Part shown: positions 1 to 8,736 of the stretch, one piece after another
Position numbering within the stretch: position 1 is the stretch's first letter
How the letters are laid out: the number at the start of each line of letters is the position of its first letter
NCBI GenBank assembly: GCA_028565635.1
Contig: JAOXYB010058080.1
Span: forward strand, 1 to 10,944
Direction: 5' to 3'
DNA length: 10,944 bases
DNA from: Phoronis ovalis
Taxonomy: Eukaryota; Phoronida; Phoronidae
The notes under the pieces: generated by a model
What the model was told of the DNA's origin: nothing
The model's database searches: none
Seen by the model: only the letters and a program-made list of their open reading frames with translations
Translations under genes and position numbers: made by a program

Positions 1-3000
1 TAAGATTTATTAAACACTGAGCAAAACATCTCTTTGCTTCAATACAAAAATGAAGTATTCACAAGTAACAATATTTTGGTCTTTTTCATTGCATGCAGAG
101 CTCGGGACACTGAGAAAGTATAGATTTTCAAATTAGCATCTACAAAAAATGAAGTGCATGTTTTTCTCATTAAAACTACTTTTTAAAGAAGGTGAACGAA
201 TTCATTTAAAACCCATAAATTCACTTTGACAAATTTTGCTGTTTTTGAAAATAAACACCCAGGAAAAACTGAAATATCTTATTCAACAGTTTTTGTGAAA
301 AATATAATGAACTCGGTGACCTAAAACACTTGCCACCCACCAAATGTGTTAAGCTTGTACAATTGTTGTTACTGTAAAAAGTCATCAAGTTTATTGTTAT
401 ATTCCTATGTGCTATGTTTCATCCCGAAACTATGCATTGTGTTCATTGTTAGATTCATTATATAGCTGGAGGGAAATTATTAGGTTGATCAAAATTCTAT
501 TCTTTAAAATTAAGCAAATAACATTATTACTTAGTAACAAAAGGTAAGTTTTGTTCATCCACTTTATAGTGAGATGCAAGTATTTATGTGTTTACAATGT
601 TTTTGGAACAGAAATCAGTTTATTCACACTAAAGTCTGCATGGTACAAAACAGCCAAGTTACCAACAAGCTTATATTTGCTATAAAGTTTCCGCTTAATC
701 AAATTTTGACCGTCAACATATTTCCCAAAAAAATTTACAACTCTTACTACAGTGTACAAAAACTTTTTAAAATCCTTACGTGATGTGGGCATCTCTTTGA
801 AAATAGCAGGTTACATACAAGTACCAACTGGAGAAATAAATTTACTGGTACAAACTCAGCCAAAGACAACAGTACAAATTATTCAACCACAAATTTTATG
901 CTTACACCAATGACTGGAATCAATTAACACAAGGTCAACTTTGGGGGTCAAAAGAATTTTTGGTCCGATTTCTTATTTCGTAATGGGTATAACTACAATT
1001 AAATATATTCTAGTGCTGTGTAACAAGTTTTATTACATGAACAGATTCTTTCACAGTAGTTTATCTGATAAAATGGTAGCTTTTATGAAATTTACAGACA
1101 TCTTAACAAAGACCAGGGAGGGCTGTAACAAATGTTATATTATTTATAGGTCATTCCAACTGTGTTAAAGTAGGTGATCGGCCATCTTGAAAATTGAACT
1201 TTCACTTTTTGAAGATAACATTGCAATCCCGAAAATGTAACAGCATTCCATGTTCAATATTTTCAAATGGTAAACTACTTAATTGAATTTCATTACTTAT
1301 TATTTTAAAATATAAATTCTTGATACAGTCGTGTGTCAAGAAGAACATAAGTACTGTGATTGGTATTACTGAAGTTTATTTTCTGGAAGAATCATTTGTT
1401 TGATCTGCAGCATTAGAGGGATACAATGTTTGCTGACTACATCATCTAGTAGTACTATTGAAACATGGCATACAACATTGTTGAAACTGACCATATGCAG
1501 GTTGTCAAGGTAATAGAAGCATTCTCCACAAAAAAATTATACCTGTTCAGGGTACCAACGAACTTTAGTACATAAACCTTGTATTATTTATCAACATTTT
1601 ATCTATCCATGTTTGGAGTTTACATAAATAATATCATTGGCCCTGAAACATGTATGCACTATTCTATGGAGAAGACTGAACAGGTAACAACATGGTAACT
1701 ACCTATTTTAAAGAGACGATTTTTGAAAACTGGCAAACAGTCATTTAAGTTACAGAGTAAATATTTAATTTTCACTTGATTTAAACATGTGTTAACTAAT
1801 TCAGTCAAGATAATCTTCTACAATTACCTGTAATGCAACAAGTAATTCCCAATATCAATAGATATACATATTTAAGATTATTATTAGCAGGGGAACATTA
1901 TTTACATGTACAAACATCCCAAGTAGACTGACTGCTCACTTCAAAGTGTTGTTTAACATAATTAAATTATCAAGGAGTTGGTTTTTTCAAATACAAGGAT
2001 CATTTTTTTATAAAGGTTAAAATCCTGATACCAGGAGCCAGTGTTACAGCAGAAATAAAGAAACAGATTTTGCATACAAGTTCATCTCTTTATAAGAAAT
2101 CCTCACTGTATTATTCTAAACAATGTATATGACATGCATCATGCTATAATTGTGAATCTCTATATTTACTGCACATAAACCTTCTTTCTTTTGTGAGACC
2201 ACACACACCACTTCTGAATAGCAAAGGTCAAGAGATCTAAGATGGCGACTAAGAATGAATGGCATGGGCACCCAGGCTTGAAATACACATTATTGCATGT
2301 CTGATATGTAACCATTTAATACTATGAGTAAAAAAATGGAATTTTCTTGCTAATTAGCATTGCTACCCATTTCTTTCAGGTTTTATAGGATGTCGAGTAA
2401 ATTTATCAAATGCAAACATGTCTGACAATTTCCATTTTTACCTTCACATGAAAAATAAAGCGAAGAGTGAAAACTGGTGATATTTTTTCTAAAGACCTAC
2501 TACTCAGTTACTTTTAACAACATACCGAATTAGTTTTTTTTTGCTTGTAAGCTTATCATTTTTACCATGTGATCAAGGACACGCTACATTTTCGTTCACT
2601 TCTACCGCCTACATTTAATCAGCAAAAATTAACTGAACAGTTTATTAAATCCATCAGCTTTACAACATCACATAAAATCCAAAGCAGCAAGCTGCTAGTA
2701 TAACCAAATTTTTTAGTTGAATGTGTACATCGTGAAAATAAAAGTTTTAAAATACTATCGAAACAAACTTGTGGTGGAAAACTATAATTTTACATGTCTT
2801 CTAATCCTGGCAAGAAAACTGCTCGATCAATATAATTTTTTCAGTTCTTAACGATTTATCACATAATAGGCCAGAAAATATCTGAACCAACTGGAAACCT
2901 GTGCCTGCTAGTATTCTACCCCAACACTTATTGCCTGGTTCTAGGGACTGATATAGTGTTTTTAGCTATAACCATGGTGACAACACAAGAATTGGAAAAG

Positions 3001-4060
3001 AGAAATGGAGTCGTACATGATTTTATGCTTCAAAAGTATTAAATTTAGTGCAAATTATAATATATAGAACATGTGTGACAAAAAACAACCATGCTACTCT
3101 TATTCTACTTAATTCCTCCAAAATACATCCAACAGCTTGTTCAAGCTGCAACTGTCATCATTTATCGAGATGTTGGGCAAACTGAGTTTTGTCAAATCAA
3201 TCCCAGCTACAACCAACGAGTAGGTAATTATACATCATACGTGTCTGGTGGCATGGTCACAAAACAGATACATACACCATTTGTGATTCAAAATTTGTTG
3301 GTCTGACAATAAAATGAACTGTTTTGCAAAGTTACCATGACAGGTCCTGACCCTACCATCAACTGTTTTGAATGCCTTTATGAGGTTATCTTGTCCAGTA
3401 GACAAAACAGTGATCTTTGACTAAGGATGCCTAGATGCTCAAATGGTTGATAATTTGAACTTTCAGTAACTCTACTGATAGTTTCACCATATTTTAATGT
3501 AACTATCTTTAACTTATACAGGTCATTTTCCTAGAACTAACAAAAACGAAGCTTACTGTTTGTCTAATTTTTTCAAGCAGCGTGGTTTGCAAATTCTAGA
3601 ATGCACCAGCAAATATATGTTCATTTGTATTACAAAACCGTTTATACAGCACATCAAAATCTAGTGTAAAATGGGGAGTTCCTACTGTACACCGAAACCT
3701 TAATACTAATTATTCAAGAATCCGATTCTGGATTCCGTCGAGTAAAGTTTATCAAAACAAGCCACCACTGGTAGTGAAATTTTACTGGTTCTATTCACCA
3801 TAGTTTAGTATGCTGCAATGAATTATTTTGAAATACTGTGGAATTATCGAATTACATAAATAAGTGTCATTAAAAATTGGATTACATTACATGCAAAAAA
3901 TAATGGCCACCTAGCATATGCAAGCAATCAGTTCAAATATGCTGTATTAAGTTTTCACCAATTAGGTGAAATAAGCATCCCTGGAACAAACGAAGACAAC
4001 ACACTCCTTGGTGAATGGATTTTGTGAACATGTCGGGGTCGGATCTTTCCAGATACCTAC
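1..4060 (-). other. ptc intron 2, 5' portion (at least 4,060 nt)
   Basis: Starts at the strong donor GTAGGT (4060..4055) after ...NVEKLWVE. I looked on the minus strand for exon 3, which in the family encodes a GG-R-x-x-EL-x-YT segment and an IQTP motif, and found neither, so the intron probably continues past the left edge. CpG is scarce (about 1 per 100 bases by hand count). The stretch holds isolated AATAAA words on both strands, a perfect GTAAGT donor word at 544..549 on the plus strand, and open frames up to 71 codons (3091..3306 plus) that I regard as chance. Hairpins at 264..294 and 1317..1342 are described under findings. I see no transposon ends or tandem arrays. Confidence 0.8.
2197..2205 (-). 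promoter_or_regulatory. Gli/Ci-like site in intron 2 (GACCACACA on plus)
   Basis: Eight of nine bases match GACCACCCA, the mismatch being in the core, within a short CA-rich run. It lies inside ptc intron 2. The CA-rich context makes it the weakest of the five. Confidence 0.18.
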
Positions 4061-4253
4061 CTTCCACCCATAATTTCTCAACATTTGTTTCTATCTTGGT
4101 TTCTTTAAGTCCAACGCAACACAACGATAATAAAATTAATCCAACAAGTAATACTTTTCCATAATGTCTTTGGACACAACAACCACATTTAAATAAGTAT
4201 GATTGTATGTGTCCTCGTAACCATAATGCACAAGTATTCCCGTATGCTTTGCC
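4061..4253 (-). CDS. ptc: Patched homologue, coding exon 2 (first transmembrane helix and start of extracellular loop 1)
   Basis: Second coding exon: 64 codons plus one base, residues 33-96 of the protein. The acceptor is CTACATTTTCAG (AG at 4255..4254) and the donor is GAAG|GTAGGT (GT at 4060..4059). It enters in phase 0 and leaves in phase 1. Seen in order: GKAYGNTCALWLRG, an amphipathic QSYLFKCGCCVQRHYGK stretch, a hydrophobic helix VLLVGLILLSLCCVGL at about residues 66-81 (TM1), then KIETNVEKLWVE at residues 85-96, the conserved opening of the first lumenal/extracellular domain. These match Patched position by position (family: GKA.G...WLR, GK.L.VGL, VGLK, L/IETNVE.LWVE). From memory, human PTCH1 exon 2 is also 193 bp with the same boundary. 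The sterol-sensing domain and the rest lie beyond the left edge, so the gene is truncated by the window. The open frame runs on to 3933 only by reading through the donor. Dispatched or Ptchd paralogues are unlikely given RTSWVDA in exon 1. Confidence 0.96.
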
Positions 4254-5261
4254 CTGAAAATGTAGGATTTAGCTTGTGAGAATGATTTGTATAAATTTAT
4301 ACCTTTGTTCTTGCTTTTTTTTGTTAAAAGGTGTAACATCTAATTACAGTAAGGCATGCAGTAGGTAAATATTGCGAAATTTTTCAACATCTCTACATGC
4401 AAATGGTACGAAGTTTAAAATAATTGTAGCAGATTGCTCAAGGTGTTAATTACTACACAAGTTAAAATTACTAATACATAACATTTAATTTCGTCAATTT
4501 AATCAGCAAAACTATGAAAATTCAGATTTCTCTTGAAACATTAAACATTGTTTCTAATGTGGTAGGTATAAAGCTACATGATGATGTGAGGTTGATTGGT
4601 GTCCAAAAGCCACCACTAAAAAGAAGTAAACAAGTTTACCAACGTGTGATTTTAATTAAACCACACAGAAGTGCTATTAATATTCTGAAACTCCAGCTTT
4701 TAGTACCGGTTGGAAATCATTGCTTTCGGCAACTTTCTTATCATTCCATTCGGCGACTTTCTTAAGTCGCTTAAGGTAATCCCGGATAAACCCCCTTCAA
4801 TGTAACTAATCCTATAAAATTGTTGATCCAAAATTGAATATATATACAAGTTGTTTGCTTTAGACATTTACAAACAAGCAAGTCTGTTTTCTTTAAATTG
4901 GTTTAAAGAATTATTAACAATAATCAATCGGGGAATGAAAGCATTGAATTTCAAAGGTGAATGAATACTATGTTACTTGAATCAACAAGAACACGTTGCT
5001 TTTCAACGGTTAAATCGCGTAGGTCCCTATCCCAGAACAAGCGGGAAACCAACTGAGTTAAAAACCTCACAAAACAAAAATTATCAGACCGCAGCTGCGA
5101 ATGAGCAAATCTAAATTATCATCAGCAGAGAGAAAGCAAATTTAAGCAATCTTTATCAACGAATGTAAACACTATGTTCATTAATATATCAGCCAACACT
5201 GTCGGCAACCCAATTTGAACTCCAATATGAGTTCAGTACACTCGCTCTAAAGCTTTCTAAC
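4254..5261 (-). other. ptc intron 1 (phase 0, 1,008 nt)
   Basis: Bounded by donor AAG|GTTAGA at 5261 and acceptor ACATTTTCAG| at 4254, with branch-point-like CTAAAT/CTAC words just upstream of the acceptor. Most of it is AT-rich, but 4660..4800 and 4980..5100 are GC- and CpG-richer and carry short open frames on both strands. They do not fit the Patched protein, because exon 1 already joins exon 2 seamlessly. An 83-codon plus-strand open frame at 4514..4765 lies inside this intron with no homology I recognise. The GC-richer patches are better read as candidate intronic regulatory DNA. Confidence 0.88.
4718..4765. repeat. Two-copy 24-bp tandem duplication in ptc intron 1
   Basis: Units 4718..4741 and 4742..4765 share 20 of 24 bases (CATTGCTTTCGGCAACTTTC against CATTCCATTCGGCGACTTTC at their starts). 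The second unit runs into a perfect hairpin at 4753..4770, GCGACTT-TCTT-AAGTCGC, followed by a second CTTAAG. The block is the GC-richest part of the intron. It may be a regulatory element or a simple slippage duplication. Confidence 0.75.
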
Positions 5262-5357
5262 CTTTTTGATCGCCTTATGGGCGATTTTCGCATCTACCCA
5301 ACTTGTCCGCGTTAACAATTCCGAGTCTGTACTGGACGATACTCCACGGCTACTCAT
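5262..5357 (-). CDS. ptc: Patched homologue, coding exon 1 (N-terminal cytoplasmic segment)
   Basis: First coding exon of a Patched-family Hedgehog receptor, a 12-pass plasma-membrane and ciliary protein that represses Smoothened until Hedgehog binds. Seen: ATG at 5357 followed by 32 open codons. The N-terminus is serine/threonine-rich (MSSRGVSSSTDSELL), then RTSWVDAKIAHKAIKK. RTSWVDA is the signature of the cytoplasmic tail just before the first membrane helix; Drosophila Patched has the same seven residues, while vertebrate PTCH1 has RPSYCDA (from memory). The start is supported by G at -3 and by an in-frame TAG at 5372..5370, four codons upstream. The exon ends in AAG with donor GTTAGA (GT at 5261..5260), phase 0. 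Joining to exon 2 gives KAIKK-GKAYGN, colinear with the family's DQIDK-GKARG. An acceptor-like TTTGTTTTTGTAG ends at 5370, so a non-coding or alternative exon may be spliced on upstream. The short N-terminus resembles arthropod rather than vertebrate Patched. Confidence 0.93.
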
Positions 5358-5720
5358 GGCTGTAGTACCCTACAAAAACAAAGATTTGCCATAAGATCCA
5401 CCATTGTACGGCGTCAACTAGTAAATAGTAAATAGCGTGTCAGAAAGTTTCGAAAGTTTTCGAACACTTTCAGATCAATATTCTTCCTAATATTTCACCA
5501 TACACACCTCAGAGGGTCTAAAAGCTGGATGTACCCAGCTATCCATATTTCACTCCGCATTTAACATGTATTTAATCCATAAATTTCAACATAGATAGTA
5601 AAAGCTTCTCCTTTCGTTCTCAACTTCTTGAATTTCTGGCCCTCATTACAAATAAGTCCCGCCTACTGTCTTCCTGCGACATGATTGATGGAGCATTCTG
5701 ATTGGTCAATTACTTCACCG
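5358..5720 (-). promoter_or_regulatory. Candidate ptc promoter and 5' leader
   Basis: Immediately upstream of the Patched start codon. Read on the minus strand it holds a CCAAT box (5705..5701, in TTGACCAATCAGA), an ETS-type GGAA core (5676..5670, CAGGAAG) and a GC/E2F-like GGCGGGAC (5663..5656). CCAAT boxes usually lie 60-100 bp upstream of initiation, which would put the start near 5605-5645. A donor-like GAG|GTGTGT (GT at 5507..5506) and an acceptor-like TTTGTTTTTGTAG (ending 5370) could remove a 138-nt 5'-UTR intron. A 20-codon upstream ORF (5682..5620) could be in the leader if initiation is upstream of it. CpG density here is about three times that of intron 2. The start site itself is inferred. 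Confidence 0.5.
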
Positions 5721-5749
5721 ATTGCTCATGTAACACCAGGCTTATATTA

Positions 5750-5762
5750 GTCACTAGGCAAC
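5750..5762. promoter_or_regulatory. RFX X-box-like palindrome
   Basis: GTCACTAGGCAAC fits the RFX-factor X-box GTNRCC(0-3N)RGYAAC with one mismatch, a one-base spacer and an intact RGYAAC half. RFX proteins drive ciliary genes and many ubiquitous promoters. It sits about 45 bp upstream of the CCAAT box of the candidate ptc promoter. It also falls within an open frame on each strand, so it may be coincidental. The match is seen; the function is inferred. Confidence 0.3.
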
Positions 5763-5764
5763 AG

Positions 5765-5890
5765 CTCACCAAAGTGGAAAGGACCACACAGATAGACGGG
5801 CATACTGATGAAGCAAACAGCATAGTTTCAACAAAGTCCGTTTGTCCAATTACGAGGACTGAGGTTATTGCTTTCAGCGAAGATGAATAG
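5765..5890 (+). other. Open frame upstream of ptc, possible short terminal exon
   Basis: After CAACAG at 5759..5764, 41 codons stay open to TAG at 5888 (open from 5702, but no ATG). The end is acidic (VIAFSEDE) and codons are purine-first. AATAAA occurs 245 nt downstream at 6135..6140, with a T/G-rich region after it. No homology is recognised. The same DNA also holds a strongly hydrophobic minus-strand open frame (about 5970..5710, ATG at 5823). It overlaps the presumed ptc promoter, so regulatory DNA is the simpler explanation. Confidence 0.13.
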
Positions 5891-5899
5891 CAATAATGT

Positions 5900-7300
5900 A
5901 TTGGCAGGAATTCATAACATAGAAAGACCCTTAAATCATTTGAAATTAAAGATGATAATTTTTAAAAATTAGTTTGGATTACAAAATTGTTACGATATTT
6001 TATTATTTACTTAATGTTGTTATTTTTTTATTCAATCATAAAGTTGACTTGCAACATGTGCAGTTATTTAGTATTTATTGTCAGTGATATTAGCCTTTGT
6101 TGCTAGTGTTAACTTTGTTATAAAACTGACGTTAAATAAACTGATTTGTGCTCTTTTTCAACATGTATTTTTTGTACCAATATGATTCCTTATATTACTG
6201 TATTGCTCTTTCGCATGGGTGGCCAGGGTTGACCAATATAACTCGAACGCACCGGGTTTCACGTATCAAATTTCTGCTCACATTCCTTATACAACAACCA
6301 ATCCTGTACACGTCATAGCGAGGAAAAATAAATAAAACAGTTCTTCATTTTACGCGAAACAGATGGTTAAAATATCCATTAGCTGCTACGGAGTAAACAG
6401 CAAAGCCAGATTGGGAGATTATCACAGTATTAAACTTTTAGTTTTATCTCACTGAAACTCTTTGAACCAAAAGCTAACAAATGTTCATCAATAATTTTAA
6501 TTTATTTTTAAAAGTATAGTAATTTTTTTTACCTTTCTAAGCAATATTATGAACTCGTTTTTTTACATCGAAACCCCCACCGAATACGAAATTTCGAGAC
6601 CTAAATGATTGTCGCGCCATCTATTGAACATTAATAGAACCATTCAACAGATAAGCATTTCTAAAAAAAGTTAACGAGTACTTTTTATTTTTACCGTCTT
6701 CTAACAGCCATAAATACAAGGCTATGCATAAAAATGCTGCGCTTCAAATGAAAAATAGATGCAAGTGTTATTTTAGTACATTCAAAATATCTGTTTTATT
6801 TCGTTAGTTTTTTTATTATACATAGGTTAGTTCAGAGATAATTTTAAATGCAAAAAGATACGACTGGCGTCTCTCCTCTCTTATATTATCAGTTTTCAGG
6901 CAAGTTCTAATGGCAAGACACTTGACACGAAATACCGAAATCAAATAGTACAGGTCGTCTCAGATTCATAATTATCTGAACAGAGCAAGTGGTGGAAAAT
7001 ATATATAGTGCAAAATATTTTAATTTTGAAGGGCTATCGAAAACTATTCAGCGAACAATAACACATTCGTGTCAAAAGATGTTTGAGTGAAAGAACACGG
7101 GACTATTGAGGTTAACAATTTAAGAGTATTGTGCGCAAAATCAGATTTACAGTTTAAAAAAATTGCTGTTAATATTTTCTTAAATGTATTAGATTATTAG
7201 AATGTAAAACCCGTGTCAATTATAATAAAGTTATTTATAACAGTCCCAGATAAAACGTGCTAATAAACACAGAAATTCAGTACCCAGGCCTTTAGAGAGA
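5900..7300. other. AT-rich upstream flank, no gene seen
   Basis: Frames are short in all six readings. Contents noted: AATAAA words at 6135..6140 and around 6330 (plus), the Gli-like site at 6216..6224, and a second TTGACCAAT word at 6229..6237 that repeats the CCAAT context of the ptc promoter. Proximal ptc regulatory sequence is the likely role. Confidence 0.5.
6216..6224 (+). promoter_or_regulatory. Gli/Ci-like site, one mismatch (TGGGTGGCC)
   Basis: Eight of nine bases match the Gli/Cubitus interruptus consensus TGGGTGGTC, with the GGGTGG core intact. It lies about 860 bp upstream of the Patched start codon, the nearest of the upstream matches. ptc is a known direct Gli/Ci target in flies and vertebrates, which makes the position plausible. 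Binding is not shown. Confidence 0.4.
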
Positions 7301-7371
7301 GGTACGTAAACAAGTAAATATATATAGATATATTTTATTGAAATTAAATAGTTTTTACATTTCGATACTGA

Positions 7372-7596
7372 TTATACATTTTCAATTTTCAAGAGCTTTC
7401 CACAGCGAACTAGGTACCCCTGGAGCGCTGTGTCAGCACGACTGTTGCGACATATTTGGTTAGAATTTACTATCCTGTAGAAGCTTTCCCCTAGATAACA
7501 ACTATAAAAATTTCCCGACATTTCATAGTCCTTCCAACGTCTACAGATATAAACTGTTTGGAATTGCAACAGTTTCATCCGCACGATTATTACCCA
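7372..7596 (-). other. Candidate 3'-terminal exon with polyA signal, unrecognised
   Basis: A long pyrimidine tract and acceptor (CGTCTTTTCTTTTGCGTACAG, AG at 7598..7597) is followed by 74 open codons to TAA at 7374..7372, and an AATAAA lies 33 nt past the stop (7339..7334). The frame enters in phase 0 and contains an ATG at 7578. The translation is mixed polar with four cysteines (for instance VYICRRWKDYEMSGNFYSCY) and no domain I know. An upstream minus-strand ATG at 7723 in an ideal AAGATGG context opens MDKADRVAEENFYKS and could join in phase through a weak donor TCA|GTAGAT. The combination of signals is better than for a random frame, but homology is lacking. Confidence 0.25.
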
Positions 7597-7660
7597 CTGT
7601 ACGCAAAAGAAAAGACGAAAATGTAATGCCGCAGAAACTTAACAAACAAAATCCCATTTG

Positions 7661-7713
7661 GCATGCGCATTAATCTACTGACTTATAAAAGTTCTCCTCT
7701 GCCACCCTGTCAG
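7661..7713 (+). promoter_or_regulatory. Possible TATA promoter facing right
   Basis: TATAAAA at 7684..7690 is followed 28 bases later by an initiator-like GTCAGCTT (A at 7712). A GCATGCGCA word resembling an NRF-1 half-site lies upstream at 7661..7669. The spacing is right for a core promoter. Downstream on the plus strand there is only a 31-codon ATG frame (7778..7873), and a minus-strand ATG frame (7939..7754) overlaps it, so no target gene is evident. Confidence 0.22.
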
Positions 7714-8260
7714 CTTTATCCATCTTCCTGTTCTTTTTAAGCAAGCGCGGTTATTATCCGCGGTTGTTTATTTTTTTATGTGCGCTCCCATCGGTTACTG
7801 GTTTCAAAAAAAAATCGACGTATGCAAAATCGGCCCAATTGCCACTTTTATCAACCTTCAGACCGCGATATAAATTTGATCGGAAACTACTAGGCAGAAA
7901 GTCAAGTAAAGACAATACAACAGTATAAGTGCTCTGCATATCCTAAGGAAATCTTATTGAGAAAATCTGCAGTCACTAGGACCAAGGTTCACGACAAAGT
8001 ACTCAATTGTTATCACTAACCATACGAGTCCGTTTGTTCCCTATGTGCAAAAAGTAATTATATTATATTCGGCGTTCAGATGGATTTCGCTAGGTTCCAT
8101 GTATTTACCTCTGCACAAAAGTATAACTCCAAATACCAAACGCATTCGTTTGAATAAACTGCAAACAGTTGCAAGCGTTTTTGGATATTTGGGGGACTGG
8201 GAATTGTTAATGAAAATGATGGAAAACCTCAGCAGAGAGATCACGCGAAACACGGGCTAA

Positions 8261-8640
8261 CGTATGCCCCCGATTTATGTCATATTATGCGGCGCGTACA
8301 TCCGAAAAGTATCCACAATTCAATCTTAAATCCAGGGTCTTTGAATGCTGCAGTTTTTCCTATACAATCTGTCGCAAGTTACCGTTAACTCAGTGGAGAG
8401 CGCGAGCAATGACCTTCGATATCTAAATCAAGCTCCAATTAAAAGTTATTCTGATGCATATATTTTCACTGATTTTTCTTACTTGTGTCAAAGTTAACAA
8501 GGCACACAAGAACATTTTTTTAACTCACATTTTTTACACAGGGAAACAAATAACAATATAATGTTTTTATTAAAAAAATCTGCATAAAACGGAATTGTAT
8601 TTGAAATAATTCTGAACTCACTCAAATTCAACCATAAACA
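8261..8640. other. Non-coding flank
   Basis: CpG-containing up to about 8420, then AT-rich. No splice-bounded frame or known motif was seen. Just to the left, a plus-strand ATG frame (8099..8260, 53 residues) ends here without polyA or splice support. Confidence 0.45.
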
Positions 8641-8652
8641 GCCGAGACCTAC

Positions 8653-8736
8653 CTTCTTTTCTGGCGAAGACCATTGCGGCCATAAGAAATCATCTGGCAA
8701 ACCCCACATAATCATGTATATATCTCTTTTATTCCA
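8653..8736 (-). other. Candidate exon, possibly an alternative first exon
   Basis: An 84-nt segment, open for 28 codons, ends at a strong donor AAG|GTAGGT (GT at 8652..8651) and is preceded by CTGTTTTTCTGAAGTTACTAG. From its ATG at 8715 it reads MIMWGLPDDFLWPQWSSPEK. Both ends are phase 0, so splicing to the acceptor at 5370 would give an in-frame N-terminal extension GTTA-MSSRG on Patched, and splicing to 7596 would also be in frame. I know no Patched isoform like this. The plus strand is also open here, so coding status is unproven. Confidence 0.22.

Noticed and set aside
2241-2303. Short ATG frame in AAGATGGCGACT context
   Set aside because: Twenty codons within intron 2 on the opposite strand; the word also resembles a YY1 site, which recurs by chance (1182, 10236).
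3091-3306. 71-codon plus-strand ORF with good Kozak context and AATAAA two bases after the stop
   Set aside because: It lies inside ptc intron 2, has no recognised homology, and a polyA signal so close to the stop is probably chance in AT-rich DNA. A nested gene is not excluded.
3933-4060. Continuation of the exon 2 frame to a stop at 3933
   Set aside because: It crosses the strong GAAG|GTAGGT donor, and similarity to Patched stops exactly there, so it is intron read-through.
4136-4339. 67-codon minus-strand ORF
   Set aside because: It overlaps exon 2 in a different reading frame; the Patched-matching frame between AG at 4255..4254 and GT at 4060..4059 is clearly the real one.
1-4660. A very long 3' UTR ending at the AATAAA (minus) at 6..11
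   Set aside because: Abandoned once Patched exon 2 with a good donor was found; most of this region is intron.
4514-4765. 83-codon plus-strand ORF, the longest ATG-started frame
   Set aside because: It sits in ptc intron 1 with no splice, promoter or polyA support, and ends inside the tandem duplication.
4977-5052. Coding-looking minus-strand segment with acceptor ACTCAG and donor CAA|GTAACA
   Set aside because: First considered as an exon between the two Patched exons, but exon 1 and exon 2 join without a gap relative to the family, leaving no place for it.
5227-5396. Plus-strand frame with a signal-peptide-like SFLTFLIALWAIFAST stretch
   Set aside because: It is the antisense of Patched exon 1 and has an in-frame stop after seven codons from its ATG.
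8041-8260. Overlapping plus and minus ORFs of about 70 codons
   Set aside because: Both depend on GTG starts for their full length and lack splice or polyA support; the 53-residue ATG form is noted only in passing.
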